64,000 nucleotides of DNA from Rhodococcus yunnanensis NBRC 103083 (GCF_001895005.1 NZ_BCXH01000004.1:186001-250000), one strand, 5' to 3'; shown: positions 26,213 to 34,904, numbered from the stretch's first letter. The notes: generated by a model from the sequence alone, not told the origin. Numbers and translations: made by a program.

Positions 26213-26232
26213 GCAGATCGTATCTGATCTGC
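26213..26232. promoter_or_regulatory. Inverted repeat upstream of the hpa operon
   Basis: GCAGATC (26213-26219) and GATCTGC (26226-26232) form a perfect dyad around GTATCT, 32 bases before the ATG of the first hpa gene. It is the only clear dyad in the 173-bp gap to the MFS gene and is a good candidate operator for the operon. The cognate regulator is not identified. Confidence 0.55.
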
Positions 26233-26354
26233 GGTTGAAACCGCATCGAATTCATCCGACTCGATGCGGGTCGAACAGACTGTTCGGCAACGGAATTCGG
26301 CACCCGTGCGGTGTGAAGGACGGTGGGGGAATTGCTGGCACACTCCATTTCTGT

Positions 26355-27812
26355 TCAGCTGACACGTCTTCGGCGCGAGGAGACATCGACAATCCCGACG
26401 GTCAGTGCGATCGCGAGAAAGGCTGCGACAGAAAGCATGCCGAACCCGTAGGCGTGACGGTAGACGCTCACGTCGACGGTATCGGTTGCCCCGGTCTCTC
26501 GGTAGATGGACGAGTAGAAGAGCGACAGGCCGATCGCCGCGCCGACTGCGCCGCCGACGCGCTGGCCCAGCTGTCCGACCGAACCGGCCAACCCGGCTTG
26601 TCCAACCGGAACCTCTGCGAGAGTGAGAGTTTGGTTGGGTGTCATCACCAGTCCGCCTCCGATTCCGCCTACTGCCATCGCCGCGGCCATGGCCCAGGGG
26701 GTGAGAGTCGGGGTCGTCAACGTCGCGAGCACGAGTAGGGCTACTCCTGCAAGCACGGTCACCAGGCCGCTCACCACGAGAGCTCGTCCGATTCGGGCGA
26801 TCACCCGGCCTCCGATCCACGCCGCCACCGCGCTCATCACTGCGAAGCTGATACTCACCATTCCCGCGTACACCGGTGCGAGGCCGATGCCGTGTTGTAG
26901 GTAGAGGGTGCTCATCAACAGGATCACCGGATTGGCAGCGAAATATGCACTGGCCAAGACTATTCCGTTGCGATACGACGGAACCCGGAAAAGACCGGGT
27001 GGGACGAGAGGGCGGCGGCCCGACGCCTCGTAGTGACGCTCCCACACGGTGAACGCACCAGCCAGGGCGGCGAAGAGGGCAAGAATCCACCATCTGCGGG
27101 GGTCGTCGTGGGGCGAGCCCGTGGTGAACAGGAACGGGGCCATCAGGGCGAGTACCGACACCGTGAACAAGACCAGTCCCACGGGATCGAGTTCGAGCGT
27201 GCGCCCGGAAGCCGGTGGCGGAGGCGGCAACGCCCACCGAGCGAGCGCAAGTGCGAGGAGAGCGAGTGGCAGGTTCATCCAGAAGATCCAGCGCCATCCG
27301 TCGGTCGGCCCGCCGATGGCGATCGCCAGTCCGCCGAGCGTCGGCCCGACGGCCATGGTCATACCGACCGTGACGCCGAAGATTCCGAAAGCCCGCGCGC
27401 GCTCGTCTCCCTGGAACAGGGTTTGAACGAGGCCGAGGACTTGAGGCATCTGAATACCCGCTCCGATACCTTGGGCCAGCCTGGCCGCGAACAGCATGTC
27501 TGGAGTAGGCGCCAGTGCGCAGGCCAGGCTCATGGTGGCGAAGATCGTCAGTCCGATCACGAACAGCAATCGACGTGATCTCTGGTCCCCGATCCGTCCC
27601 GCCGGCACCAGCGCGAGACCGAACGTGAGAACGTAACCCGACACGATCAGCTGTAGCTCGGTCGAGCTGGCACCGAGCGCATCTTGAATCGAGGGCAGCG
27701 CAACGTTGACCTTGGTCAGATCGAACACCGTCGTGACCGTGACCACCATGCAGACGGCGAAGGCGCGCCAGCGTTGCGGCGGAGTGAGCGCGACCTCCTC
27801 GTCCGGCCTCAC
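26355..27812 (-). CDS. MFS transporter, DHA2 (14-helix) type
   Basis: A 485-aa integral membrane protein with the 14-helix EmrB/QacA pattern. It shows motif A-like GRIGDQRSRRLLFVIG after helix 2, GIGAGIQMPQVLGLVQ and GGLVMTPNQT in the second half. Family members export drugs or organic acids by proton antiport; some move aromatic compounds. The start appears to be GTG 27812, only 8 bases after the end of the FAD monooxygenase gene, so it is the last gene of that four-gene operon. It may move the aromatic substrate or remove toxic intermediates. Import versus export cannot be settled from sequence. Confidence 0.87.
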   Translation of the reverse strand: MRPDEEVALTPPQRWRAFAVCMVVTVTTVFDLTKVNVALPSIQDALGASSTELQLIVSGYVLTFGLALVPAGRIGDQRSRRLLFVIGLTIFATMSLACALAPTPDMLFAARLAQGIGAGIQMPQVLGLVQTLFQGDERARAFGIFGVTVGMTMAVGPTLGGLAIAIGGPTDGWRWIFWMNLPLALLALALARWALPPPPPASGRTLELDPVGLVLFTVSVLALMAPFLFTTGSPHDDPRRWWILALFAALAGAFTVWERHYEASGRRPLVPPGLFRVPSYRNGIVLASAYFAANPVILLMSTLYLQHGIGLAPVYAGMVSISFAVMSAVAAWIGGRVIARIGRALVVSGLVTVLAGVALLVLATLTTPTLTPWAMAAAMAVGGIGGGLVMTPNQTLTLAEVPVGQAGLAGSVGQLGQRVGGAVGAAIGLSLFYSSIYRETGATDTVDVSVYRHAYGFGMLSVAAFLAIALTVGIVDVSSRRRRVS

Positions 27813-27820
27813 CGAGACGT

Positions 27821-29518
27821 CTATGTCGTCTCACCTACCGCCGCGCCGACCTCGTTCGCGGGTACAGTACTGGCGGACAGAGGGATTCGGCCCCGAAGCC
27901 GGTCGATCAGAGCATTCGGGTCTCCCGGCGCCTGATCGCCGCGCCACGCCACGTGCTGGTCGTCACGGACGATGACGAAGCGGTGCCGGTAAGTCTCGGG
28001 AACACGAGAGGGGTCGACGTCGACGACCGTGAGGGGCATCCCGGCAACAGCTGCCGCGTCGAGGAGTCCACCGAGTTCGGACGCGTCACCGAGGGAGAGG
28101 ATCGTGTAACCGCGCCCGAGCATGTCGTAGAGGGATACGTCGTCTGCCAGCCAGAAGTGCGGGGCGCGGCACCCGGGCACTGTCGACGGGATGTACGTCC
28201 CCATCGTGTAGTCGGGTGCGCTCTCCGCGTCGTACTCGATGATGGGAGAACGGGAGTAGGAATACCCGAAGTTCAGGCCTGCCGCCGCGAACTGCTGAAC
28301 GTTCAGGTCGTAGGCGAGCCGACCGAGACGAGCCCGGGCGGCTTCTCCTGCGGCCGAGGCATCTTCGATCTCCGTGGGCACCTCACCTTGTGCGATCTTG
28401 CGCTGGTGACCCATCGCGAAGCGTGAGACCTGGTCGGTGATCGGCAAGCGTTCCGCTTCGTAGGTGTCCAGAATGCCCTCGTCGCCCCACCCGTCGAGGT
28501 AGGCCCCCAGTGTCCACGTGAGGTTCAGAACGTCCGCGATACCGGCATTCATTCCGAATCCGGCGTACGGAACCCACAGATGCGCAGCGTCGCCGGCAAT
28601 GAAGATGCGTCCCTGCCGGAAGCTGTCCGCCACCAAACGGCGAGCCACCCAGTCCTCGGTGGAGAGCACGTCGTAGTCGAACGAGTCGTCGACCCCCAGG
28701 ATGGTGCGGATCGCGGCGTCTCGGTCGACTCCGTCGCCCTCACCTTCCTCGGCGGCGAGATAATTGTGAACCAGAAACGTCTCGACGCCGTCGATGGCAT
28801 AGACGTGTCCGTTGCGGCGGGGGTTGAATGTGTAGTACGCCCAGGCCCGTTCGCCCTTCATCTCGGCGTACAAGTGTGGCGCCCGAATGCACGTGGACTG
28901 CACCCGTTGCAGTACCGGATCGCCGTGAAAGCTCGAACCGATCTTCTTGCGTATCACCGATCGGCCACCGTCGGCGCCGATGAGGAACTTCCCGCGCACT
29001 GTCCGCTCGGTGCCGTCGCGATCTGCGATCCGCACCGACACTCCGCGCTCGTCGGGCTCGACATCGACATATCGAGTCTCGTTGAGCAGGGTGACCAGAG
29101 GCAGGCTTGCCGTGTGCGCCATGAGAATCGGCTCGAGGAATTTCTGATTGACCCGATGCGGCGGTTCGGGAGTGGCCCACTGCGCGTCCGGTCCGACGGG
29201 GTCGGCGCGCCGCCCCGCGGCGGACGGAATCGGAATCCGCCCGAACTCGATGCCTGCCATTGTGGTTCGAAAGGCGATGTCCTGCGGGTAGTCTGCAGGC
29301 AACCCTGCAGCACGCACCGCGTCGGCAACCCCGAACTGCCGGAACCGTTCCATCGTTCGTGACGCCACGTGGTTGCACTTGACGTTGGGAGCCTCCAAGT
29401 ACTGCCGCGACTCGATCACGACGGACGTGATGCCACGGCTGTCGAGGTCCATGGCTGCGCTCAGGCCGACCGGCCCGCCGCCCACGATGACGACGTCGGT
29501 CTCCATGATGGAGTTCAT
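27821..29518 (-). CDS. FAD-dependent aromatic monooxygenase (PheA/TfdB/MhpA group)
   Basis: A 565-aa single-component flavoprotein hydroxylase of the FAD_binding_3 group. The N-terminal dinucleotide loop is VVIVGGGPVGLSAAMDL (about 9-25), the DG motif is in GKFLIGADGGRSVIRKKIG, and the GD motif is in GRIFIAGDAAHLWVPYAGFGMNAG (about 300-325). A C-terminal thioredoxin-like region is present, as in phenol hydroxylases. ATG 29518 has GAGAGGGAA upstream; the open frame further upstream is not family-like. It should ortho-hydroxylate a phenol-type ring with NAD(P)H and oxygen. It lies 31 bases after the flavin reductase gene, but this enzyme class does not need a separate reductase. Confidence 0.88.
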   Translation of the reverse strand: MNSIMETDVVIVGGGPVGLSAAMDLDSRGITSVVIESRQYLEAPNVKCNHVASRTMERFRQFGVADAVRAAGLPADYPQDIAFRTTMAGIEFGRIPIPSAAGRRADPVGPDAQWATPEPPHRVNQKFLEPILMAHTASLPLVTLLNETRYVDVEPDERGVSVRIADRDGTERTVRGKFLIGADGGRSVIRKKIGSSFHGDPVLQRVQSTCIRAPHLYAEMKGERAWAYYTFNPRRNGHVYAIDGVETFLVHNYLAAEEGEGDGVDRDAAIRTILGVDDSFDYDVLSTEDWVARRLVADSFRQGRIFIAGDAAHLWVPYAGFGMNAGIADVLNLTWTLGAYLDGWGDEGILDTYEAERLPITDQVSRFAMGHQRKIAQGEVPTEIEDASAAGEAARARLGRLAYDLNVQQFAAAGLNFGYSYSRSPIIEYDAESAPDYTMGTYIPSTVPGCRAPHFWLADDVSLYDMLGRGYTILSLGDASELGGLLDAAAVAGMPLTVVDVDPSRVPETYRHRFVIVRDDQHVAWRGDQAPGDPNALIDRLRGRIPLSASTVPANEVGAAVGETT

Positions 29519-29549
29519 GCTGTTCCCTCTCGTGCAATCGTCATGTGCA

Positions 29550-30536
29550 TCAGCCGATTCCGCGTGCGATGGTGCCGAGGTGATCGAGCATGAGCCTGCG
29601 GGCTCGATCCTCGTCGCCGTCTCTGATCGCGTCCACGATCTCTTGATGCTTCTCGGTGCTCCGCTGTGCACGTTCGGTGTTCGTCCTGGCGGAATACAGT
29701 TCGTATCTCGGCCGTGACAGGGCTCGTACGCTGGCGGCGATCGCAGCGTTGCCACTCATCAGACCGATGTGGGAGTGGAATTCCAGGGCGACCGGATCGA
29801 ATTTCTCACCGTCGTCGTGGTGTTGCGCGGCGGCGTCGACGAGGGCCTGAAGCTCGGCGATGCCCTCGGGGTCACACCGGCGAGCGGCCAGTGCGGCGGC
29901 AGCCGGTTCCACGGCATGTTGAGCGTCGAGAAGGTCGGTGGCCGTCATCCCTGTCATGTGCAGCTGCACCGACAACGCGTCGGTGAACTGCTCGATGTCG
30001 CCTGCAGTCGGGATCTGCTTCCCGGTGGCATCGCCGCGGCGGTCCAGTTCGTGGTACTCGCCCGAGAAGTACAGCAGCGGTTCACCACTGGTCCCACCAG
30101 CCGCCATCACCTCGCCGACGAGTATGACGTGGTCACCGCCTTCGAGCGTCGCGTGGACGCGGCAGTCGAACCAGCTCAACGCCCCGTCGATGATCGGCGC
30201 TCCTGTGGCTTCTTCCCGGGTGGCGATGCCGTCGAACAATTGGTGCGACCGGCCGCGCCCGCGGGTGGAGAAGTACCGCGACACTTCCTGCTGCTCACTG
30301 GCGAGGACGTTGACGGCCAGCACACCGCCGTCACCGATATCGGGAAGGATGGCACTGTTCTGATTGATCGACACCGTCACCAGCAAGGGGTTCAGTGAGA
30401 GCGAGACGAACGACGTCGCGGTGACGCCGTAGACGTGGTCTCCGTTGCGGGTGGTCACGACCGTGACGCCTGATGCGAATCGGCCCGCAGCATGACGGTA
30501 CTGGTCGATGATCCTGGGTACGGCGTTGTCGGTCAT
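29550..30536 (-). CDS. Flavin reductase fused to an FCD (GntR-type) effector domain
   Basis: A 328-aa two-domain protein. Residues about 10-165 are an HpaC-like flavin reductase domain (YRHAAGRFASGVTVVTT, with the GDHVILVGEV motif at 134-143). Residues about 198-325 match the FCD ligand domain of FadR-type regulators: DLLDAQHAVEPAAAALAARR, EFHSHIGLMSGN with His254, EKHQEIVDAI with His297 and LMLDHL with His319. The usual Asp four residues before the first His is Ala250, and there is no DNA-binding wing. Known precedent: the reductase C1 of Acinetobacter baumannii 4-hydroxyphenylacetate hydroxylase has a regulator-like C-terminal domain that senses substrate. I infer an aromatic-gated reductase feeding the HpaB-type oxygenase at 36985. 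The ATG starts 1 base after the aldehyde dehydrogenase stop. Confidence 0.87.
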   Translation of the reverse strand: MTDNAVPRIIDQYRHAAGRFASGVTVVTTRNGDHVYGVTATSFVSLSLNPLLVTVSINQNSAILPDIGDGGVLAVNVLASEQQEVSRYFSTRGRGRSHQLFDGIATREEATGAPIIDGALSWFDCRVHATLEGGDHVILVGEVMAAGGTSGEPLLYFSGEYHELDRRGDATGKQIPTAGDIEQFTDALSVQLHMTGMTATDLLDAQHAVEPAAAALAARRCDPEGIAELQALVDAAAQHHDDGEKFDPVALEFHSHIGLMSGNAAIAASVRALSRPRYELYSARTNTERAQRSTEKHQEIVDAIRDGDEDRARRLMLDHLGTIARGIG

Positions 30537-30537
30537 G

Positions 30538-32010
30538 TCAGTGCTCGCTTCTCGGTGCGGATGGAGGTGACGGGCGAGACGTCACCCATTGCCAGTACGT
30601 GAACTCGTCGAGGTTCCAGTGGCCGCCGTATCGACCCCCGTTCCCCGACTGGCCCATTCCGCCCATGGGGATGTGGGCGGAGTCGTTGATCGTCTGTCCG
30701 TTGATGTGCACCATCCCGGTTCGCAAGCGAGCTGCGATCGCGAGTGCGCGGCTGACGTCCCTGGTGTGAATCGCAGCGGACAGTCCGTAGTTCGACGCAC
30801 CCGCGAGCCTGATCGCTTCCTCGTCGGTCGAGAACCGGGTGATCGGTGCGACCGGGCCGAAGATCTCGGCCTGGAATGCGGCGTTGGCCTCGTCCACACC
30901 ATCGAGAACCGTCGGCTGATAGAAGGGCCCTTCGTAGCGACCGCCGGTCGTGATGGTGGCACCGCCCGCCACGGCGTCGTCGACGACTGCCTGGACCCGA
31001 CGTGCCTGCCGCTCGTCGATGAGCGGACCCATCGTGACGCGGGTGCTCGTGGGGTTGCCGATCTTCAAGGATTTCGCGTAGGCCGTGAGACGCCGGACGT
31101 ACTCGTCGGCGATGGACTCGTGCACCAGGTGGCGTCCGGTCGCCATGCAGATCTGCCCTTGGTGCGCGAATGTGCCGCGTTGGGCGTGGATCAGCGCGTT
31201 GTCGAGATCGGCGTCCTCGAAGACGATGAAGGCGTTGTTTCCGCCGAGTTCGAGCACCACTCGCTTGAGCAGACCGCCGGCGACCTCGCCGACTCGTCGA
31301 CCCGCGGCCGACGATCCGGTGAACGAAATCATGTCGGTGTGTGGTGACCGAACGAGCGCCTCACCGATGTCGGGTCCGCCGACCACAACCTGGAAGATGC
31401 CGTCCGGCAGGCCCGCCTCGCGGAAGATCTGGGCGATGACGCTGCCGCCGCTCAACGCAGTCTTGACGTCCGGCTTCAGGATGACCGCGTTGCCGAGCGC
31501 GATGGCGGGGGCGATGGACCGCATGGCGAGCATCAGCGGCGCGTTCCACGGGGCGATGACGCCGATGACCCCGACGGGCACGCGGCGGGCCATACTGAGC
31601 ACCGACGGTTCGTCGTGGGGGAGCAGCTCGCCATAGGGTTGATCGGGAAGTCCTGCAGCCGAACGAAGTTCGTCGATCGTCTTGTCGATCTCATGATTGG
31701 CTTTGGTGCGAAGAGCGCCGGTCTCCCTGATCATCAGCGCCTGCAGGTCTCCGCGCATCGCTTCGAGCGCGGACCGGGCGCGTTCGATCACGGCGATGCG
31801 AGAGCGGAACGGTGCGGCGGCCCAGGTGAGCTGGGCCGCCGCCGCGATCTTCCCGGCCTGTTCCACGTCGGAGTCGAGCGCGAGCGCGACGCTGCCGATC
31901 TGTTCGCCGGTGGCCACGTCCACTATCGCTGTCCACCCGCCCGAACCCGTACCCCACTCCTCGGTGGGGATGGCACCGAACAGGGACTTTTCGCTGTCGT
32001 CCGACTTCAT
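30538..32010 (-). CDS. Aldehyde dehydrogenase (benzaldehyde/vanillin dehydrogenase-like)
   Basis: A 490-aa NAD(P)-dependent aldehyde dehydrogenase. It shows VIAPWNAPLMLAMRSIAPA, the catalytic Glu in VLELGGNNAFIVFEDADL and Cys in HQGQICMATGRHLVH. The GGNNA and QICMATGR motifs resemble aromatic-aldehyde dehydrogenases (benzaldehyde, vanillin) more than HpaE. It may oxidise an aromatic aldehyde that enters the pathway or the ring-fission semialdehyde. It is the first gene of a four-gene operon with the reductase-FCD, FAD monooxygenase and MFS genes; the 17-bp palindrome at 32109-32125 lies about 100 bases upstream. GAGGAGG precedes the ATG. Confidence 0.9.
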   Translation of the reverse strand: MKSDDSEKSLFGAIPTEEWGTGSGGWTAIVDVATGEQIGSVALALDSDVEQAGKIAAAAQLTWAAAPFRSRIAVIERARSALEAMRGDLQALMIRETGALRTKANHEIDKTIDELRSAAGLPDQPYGELLPHDEPSVLSMARRVPVGVIGVIAPWNAPLMLAMRSIAPAIALGNAVILKPDVKTALSGGSVIAQIFREAGLPDGIFQVVVGGPDIGEALVRSPHTDMISFTGSSAAGRRVGEVAGGLLKRVVLELGGNNAFIVFEDADLDNALIHAQRGTFAHQGQICMATGRHLVHESIADEYVRRLTAYAKSLKIGNPTSTRVTMGPLIDERQARRVQAVVDDAVAGGATITTGGRYEGPFYQPTVLDGVDEANAAFQAEIFGPVAPITRFSTDEEAIRLAGASNYGLSAAIHTRDVSRALAIAARLRTGMVHINGQTINDSAHIPMGGMGQSGNGGRYGGHWNLDEFTYWQWVTSRPSPPSAPRSEH

Positions 32011-32108
32011 CGAGACCTCCTCGTCACACGGCGACCATTGCCGCCCAACACTATTTGGACCACCGTGAACTACTCAGGTGCGCCGTAACCGAAATTGCCT
32101 CGTATTGT

Positions 32109-32125
32109 TCCGACATGGTGTCGGG
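32109..32125. promoter_or_regulatory. 17-bp palindrome, copy A (aldehyde dehydrogenase operon)
   Basis: TCCGACATGGTGTCGGG has perfect 6-base arms CCGACA/TGTCGG. It matches the hpaB/pucR site at 38568-38584 in 15 of 17 positions. It lies in the 135-bp gap upstream of the aldehyde dehydrogenase start at 32010. Nothing else is evident in that gap. Confidence 0.6.
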
Positions 32126-32145
32126 TACGGACGAGCATGCGCGGG

Positions 32146-32913
32146 TCATGGAACCAACGCCGGAACCGGGGCCGCCGGGTTGCGCAGAAAACAGCCGATC
32201 ACGTCCACGGCCGCCTCCGGTCGGTCTCCCTTGATGTCGTGTGCGGCTCTGTCGAACACCACGAGCCTGCAGTCGGGAAGACCGGAGGTGTAGAACTTCC
32301 CGTACGCCGGATCGAACAGTCCGTCGCGGGTGCCGTAGAGAACGAGCGTCGGTGACGCCGACTCCGACATCCTGGCCACCAGATCCTCGTCGGTATCCTG
32401 TGCGGTCAGCCGCATCATCAGCGCTGCTTGGTGAGGACCGAGCCGGCGATCACGCCGTTTCGTCTCGTTCCAGTTGATGTCCTCGGGATCGGGAGGACCG
32501 GTTCGGCCCGTCCCTTCACGGAATGCCCCAGGGGCTTCGAGCACGTGTGCAACAACCTGTTTCGGCCGCTTGACGGCGATCCACAGAGACACTGCCGCAC
32601 CGATCGAGGTGGCGAGCAACCGGTACTCGGTCAGTCCGATTCCGTCGATGGCGGCGATCATGGTGTCGGCCAGCTGCTCGAGCGTCATCGTCGTGACGTT
32701 CGGTTCGTCGCCCCAACCGGGCATCTCGAAGGCGACGACGTGAAAACGTTGCGCGAGAAGGAAGTGCGCGTCGTCGAGTTCGATGCGCAGCCCGCTTCCC
32801 CCGTGCACCATGACCAGGGTCGGCCCCGTTCCGCCCTCGAGATAGTCGATGACGAACCCGTCCGCCTCGACGGTCTTGTGTTCGAATGCAGCCATGATCT
32901 CAGCGTGTTCCAT
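32146..32913 (-). CDS. Alpha/beta hydrolase
   Basis: A 255-aa alpha/beta hydrolase with VMVHGGSGLR near residue 35, the likely nucleophile Ser103 in ATSIGA (an A-x-S-x-G elbow in place of G-x-S-x-G), an acid in GTRDGLFDP and a His in RAAHDIKGDRPEAA. ATG 32913 follows GAGGACAGG and overlaps the end of the upstream RraA gene by 14 bases. It is the last gene of the seven-gene aromatic operon. A carbon-carbon bond hydrolase or ester/lactone hydrolase role is plausible. In a LigJ/RraA-type route no C-C hydrolase is needed, so it may prepare the substrate, for example by ester cleavage. Confidence 0.85.
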   Translation of the reverse strand: MEHAEIMAAFEHKTVEADGFVIDYLEGGTGPTLVMVHGGSGLRIELDDAHFLLAQRFHVVAFEMPGWGDEPNVTTMTLEQLADTMIAAIDGIGLTEYRLLATSIGAAVSLWIAVKRPKQVVAHVLEAPGAFREGTGRTGPPDPEDINWNETKRRDRRLGPHQAALMMRLTAQDTDEDLVARMSESASPTLVLYGTRDGLFDPAYGKFYTSGLPDCRLVVFDRAAHDIKGDRPEAAVDVIGCFLRNPAAPVPALVP

Positions 32914-33571
32914 CGACCTGTCCTCGATTGCTCGGTGAGGAGGGTGCGGACCGGTCGTCGATCGCGCGCAGTGAATACTGGTCCAGCGTGGACGATCCAG
33001 CGCGCAGTGCGGACAGGATCGCGGCCTCCTTCGCGACGCGTTCCGCTGCGCTGTCGACGGTCTCACCGTACGCGGATTGCGGAATGCACACCACGCCGTC
33101 GGCGTCGGCGACAACGATGTCTCCACGGGAAACGGTGACGTCGCCGAACACGAGTGGTTGTCCCTGAACACCCGACCATCTCTTCGCCGTGCCGCGGACC
33201 GAGATGGAACTACTGAACACCGGAAAGTTCAGTGCCGCTTGTTCCTTCGTGTCGCGGACACCGCCTGCGATGACGAGCCCGGCGATGCCGCGAGCGAGTG
33301 CGCCGACGGCCATCACCTCTCCCCAGTGCCCGTGCACGGCGTCACGTGCGTGGGCGACGATCACGTCGCCGGGTCCGGCTTCGAGGATGGCCCAGTGCAG
33401 AGCGAGGTTGTCTCCTGGTCCGACCTCGACCGGGTAGGCGCGTCCTGCGACGGCTGCTCCTGCCCATGCCGGTCGCAGCGACGTCGGCAGTGCGTTGGGG
33501 ACCGGGCAGGATTCGTGCAGCGTCGCCGAACCCCACGCGAGCAACTGTGCGGTGTCGACGGTCGCGATCAT
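32900..33571 (-). CDS. RraA-like aldolase/decarboxylase family protein, copy 1
   Basis: A 223-aa protein of the RraA / 4-hydroxy-4-methyl-2-oxoglutarate (HMG/CHA) aldolase family. The active-site pattern is present: Glu85 (GHWGEVM) and, 21 residues later, Arg106-Asp107 in IAGGVRD. True members cleave 4-carboxy-4-hydroxy-2-oxoadipate to pyruvate and oxaloacetate and can decarboxylate oxaloacetate. The start ATG overlaps the stop of copy 2 (ATGA) and GGACGGAG lies upstream. The C-terminal tail after about residue 205 is Ser/Arg-rich and unlike its neighbours. It is the most diverged of the three copies in the N-terminal half. Confidence 0.85.
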   Translation of the reverse strand: MIATVDTAQLLAWGSATLHESCPVPNALPTSLRPAWAGAAVAGRAYPVEVGPGDNLALHWAILEAGPGDVIVAHARDAVHGHWGEVMAVGALARGIAGLVIAGGVRDTKEQAALNFPVFSSSISVRGTAKRWSGVQGQPLVFGDVTVSRGDIVVADADGVVCIPQSAYGETVDSAAERVAKEAAILSALRAGSSTLDQYSLRAIDDRSAPSSPSNRGQVDGTR

Positions 33572-34230
33572 CGTGCTCCGTCCTTGCGCTGCAACGTGTG
33601 ATAGCCCTGCTGGGCGCGGGCCTCACCGAGCGATGCGCCGTCGAGCACGGCTGCCAGGATTCGGTCCTCGCGGGCGTCGATCTCGGCTGCGATGCGCAGC
33701 ACTTCCTCCTCGATGTCGCGAGGAATCACCACGACGCCGTCGTCGTCGCCGACGATGAGATCACCGGGATGGATCTTGACTCCAGCGATATCCACCGGTT
33801 CCTGAACGGCGGCTACTTCGACACGGTCCTTGCCGGTGCGCATGTACCGGCCCCGGCTGTAGATCGGATACCCGAGGTCGAGTGCCCGTGACGCGTCTCG
33901 GCAGACCCCGTCGATGACCGTGCCTGCGACGCCCTTGGTATCGGCGATGGCAGTGAGAATGTCGCCCCAGACGGTGCAGTCCGTCCGCGCGTTGTTGTCG
34001 AGCACGACCACCTGTCCGGGCTCGACATCGTCGAGGTAGTCCCCGACCGTTCCCGGAGGGTTGCCCGCCGCGACGTAGCGGACGGTGAAGGCGCGCCCGC
34101 TCACTCGCTGCCCGTCGGCGAGCGGAACAATGTCGAGCAGGCAGCCGTCGCGACCGATTTTGTCCAGTGCGTCTGCGAGTGTGGCGGTGGACGTGGTCAG
34201 CAGGCGATCCGTTGTCTTGGTGGTGGTCAC
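33568..34230 (-). CDS. RraA-like aldolase/decarboxylase family protein, copy 2
   Basis: A 220-aa RraA/HMG-aldolase family protein with the complete active-site pattern: Asp90 in TVWGDIL, then Arg111-Asp112 in IDGVCRD. GDLIVGDDDGVVVIPRD near the C-terminus is the usual family signature. This copy has the most canonical sequence and is the best candidate for the true 4-carboxy-4-hydroxy-2-oxoadipate aldolase that would follow LigJ. It starts with GTG (GTGA overlap with the copy 3 stop) after GAAGGAA, and overlaps copy 1 by 4 bases. Related names are LigK and ProA; I do not assign one firmly. Confidence 0.87.
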   Translation of the reverse strand: MTTTKTTDRLLTTSTATLADALDKIGRDGCLLDIVPLADGQRVSGRAFTVRYVAAGNPPGTVGDYLDDVEPGQVVVLDNNARTDCTVWGDILTAIADTKGVAGTVIDGVCRDASRALDLGYPIYSRGRYMRTGKDRVEVAAVQEPVDIAGVKIHPGDLIVGDDDGVVVIPRDIEEEVLRIAAEIDAREDRILAAVLDGASLGEARAQQGYHTLQRKDGAR

Positions 34231-34904
34231 GGTGTTCCTTCGGGTAGGTGCGCGGCGGCAGTCGGGAATCGGGAGTCGTGCATGAGCTCGGCGACCGTCC
34301 GGTCACCGTGCACAGCGGCCAACATGTCCACTTCACGGGCAGCGATGCGCTCGGCCAATTCGACGACGCGCTCGGCATCGGCCGCCGAGACGAAAGCGAG
34401 GCCACTGCGATCGGCGACGACCCAGTCGCCCGAAGACACCTCAACACCGGCGATGACGATCGGCTCGTCCATCGACTGTTGCACGATGCGCCCGCGAGCG
34501 CTGACTGCCACCGCGGCGCGCGCGAAGACGGGTAGACCGAGATCGGCGTTCTCCTGAACGTCGCGGAACGCTCCGTCGACCACGACGCCTGCTGCTCCGT
34601 GTCGTGTTGCAGCCGCGCCGAGCAAGCCGCCCCAGCACGAGACGTCGGTTCGTCCGTCGTTGGCGATGACGACGACTTCACCCGGTTGCAGGTCGTCGAC
34701 GAGGGCGGCGGCGATGTGGGCCGCGGGACCGCCCTCACGGCGGTTGGTCGCACGTACGGTGCGCACCCTGCCGAGCAGGGTGGCGTCGGGCAGGGTGATT
34801 CCGCTGATTCCGGTCACTGCACCCGCAAGTCCGAGCGTGTCGAGCGCGTCGGAGAGCGCGCAACTGTCGAGGGCGGACAGGCGCGTCCGAAGATCCCCGG
34901 TCAT
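34227..34904 (-). CDS. RraA-like family protein, copy 3 (acidic residue missing)
   Basis: A 225-aa RraA-like protein. It keeps Arg114-Asp115 (DGAFRD) but has Gly93 (SCWGGLL) where copies 1 and 2 and the HpaG fusion have Glu or Asp 21 residues before that Arg. The family signature GDWVVADRSGLAFVS is also less acidic than in copy 2. It may be a catalytically altered partner, a decarboxylase variant or a regulatory subunit. ATG 34904 overlaps the stop of the LigB-type dioxygenase (ATGA) and its end overlaps copy 2 by 4 bases. The frame is open far upstream, antisense-like, and is not part of the gene. Confidence 0.85.
   Translation of the reverse strand: MTGDLRTRLSALDSCALSDALDTLGLAGAVTGISGITLPDATLLGRVRTVRATNRREGGPAAHIAAALVDDLQPGEVVVIANDGRTDVSCWGGLLGAAATRHGAAGVVVDGAFRDVQENADLGLPVFARAAVAVSARGRIVQQSMDEPIVIAGVEVSSGDWVVADRSGLAFVSAADAERVVELAERIAAREVDMLAAVHGDRTVAELMHDSRFPTAAAHLPEGTP

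Noticed and set aside
26203..27834. Second long minus-strand frame over the MFS transporter
   Set aside because: It lacks hydrophobic helices and family motifs; the frame at 26355-27812 has the transporter signature.
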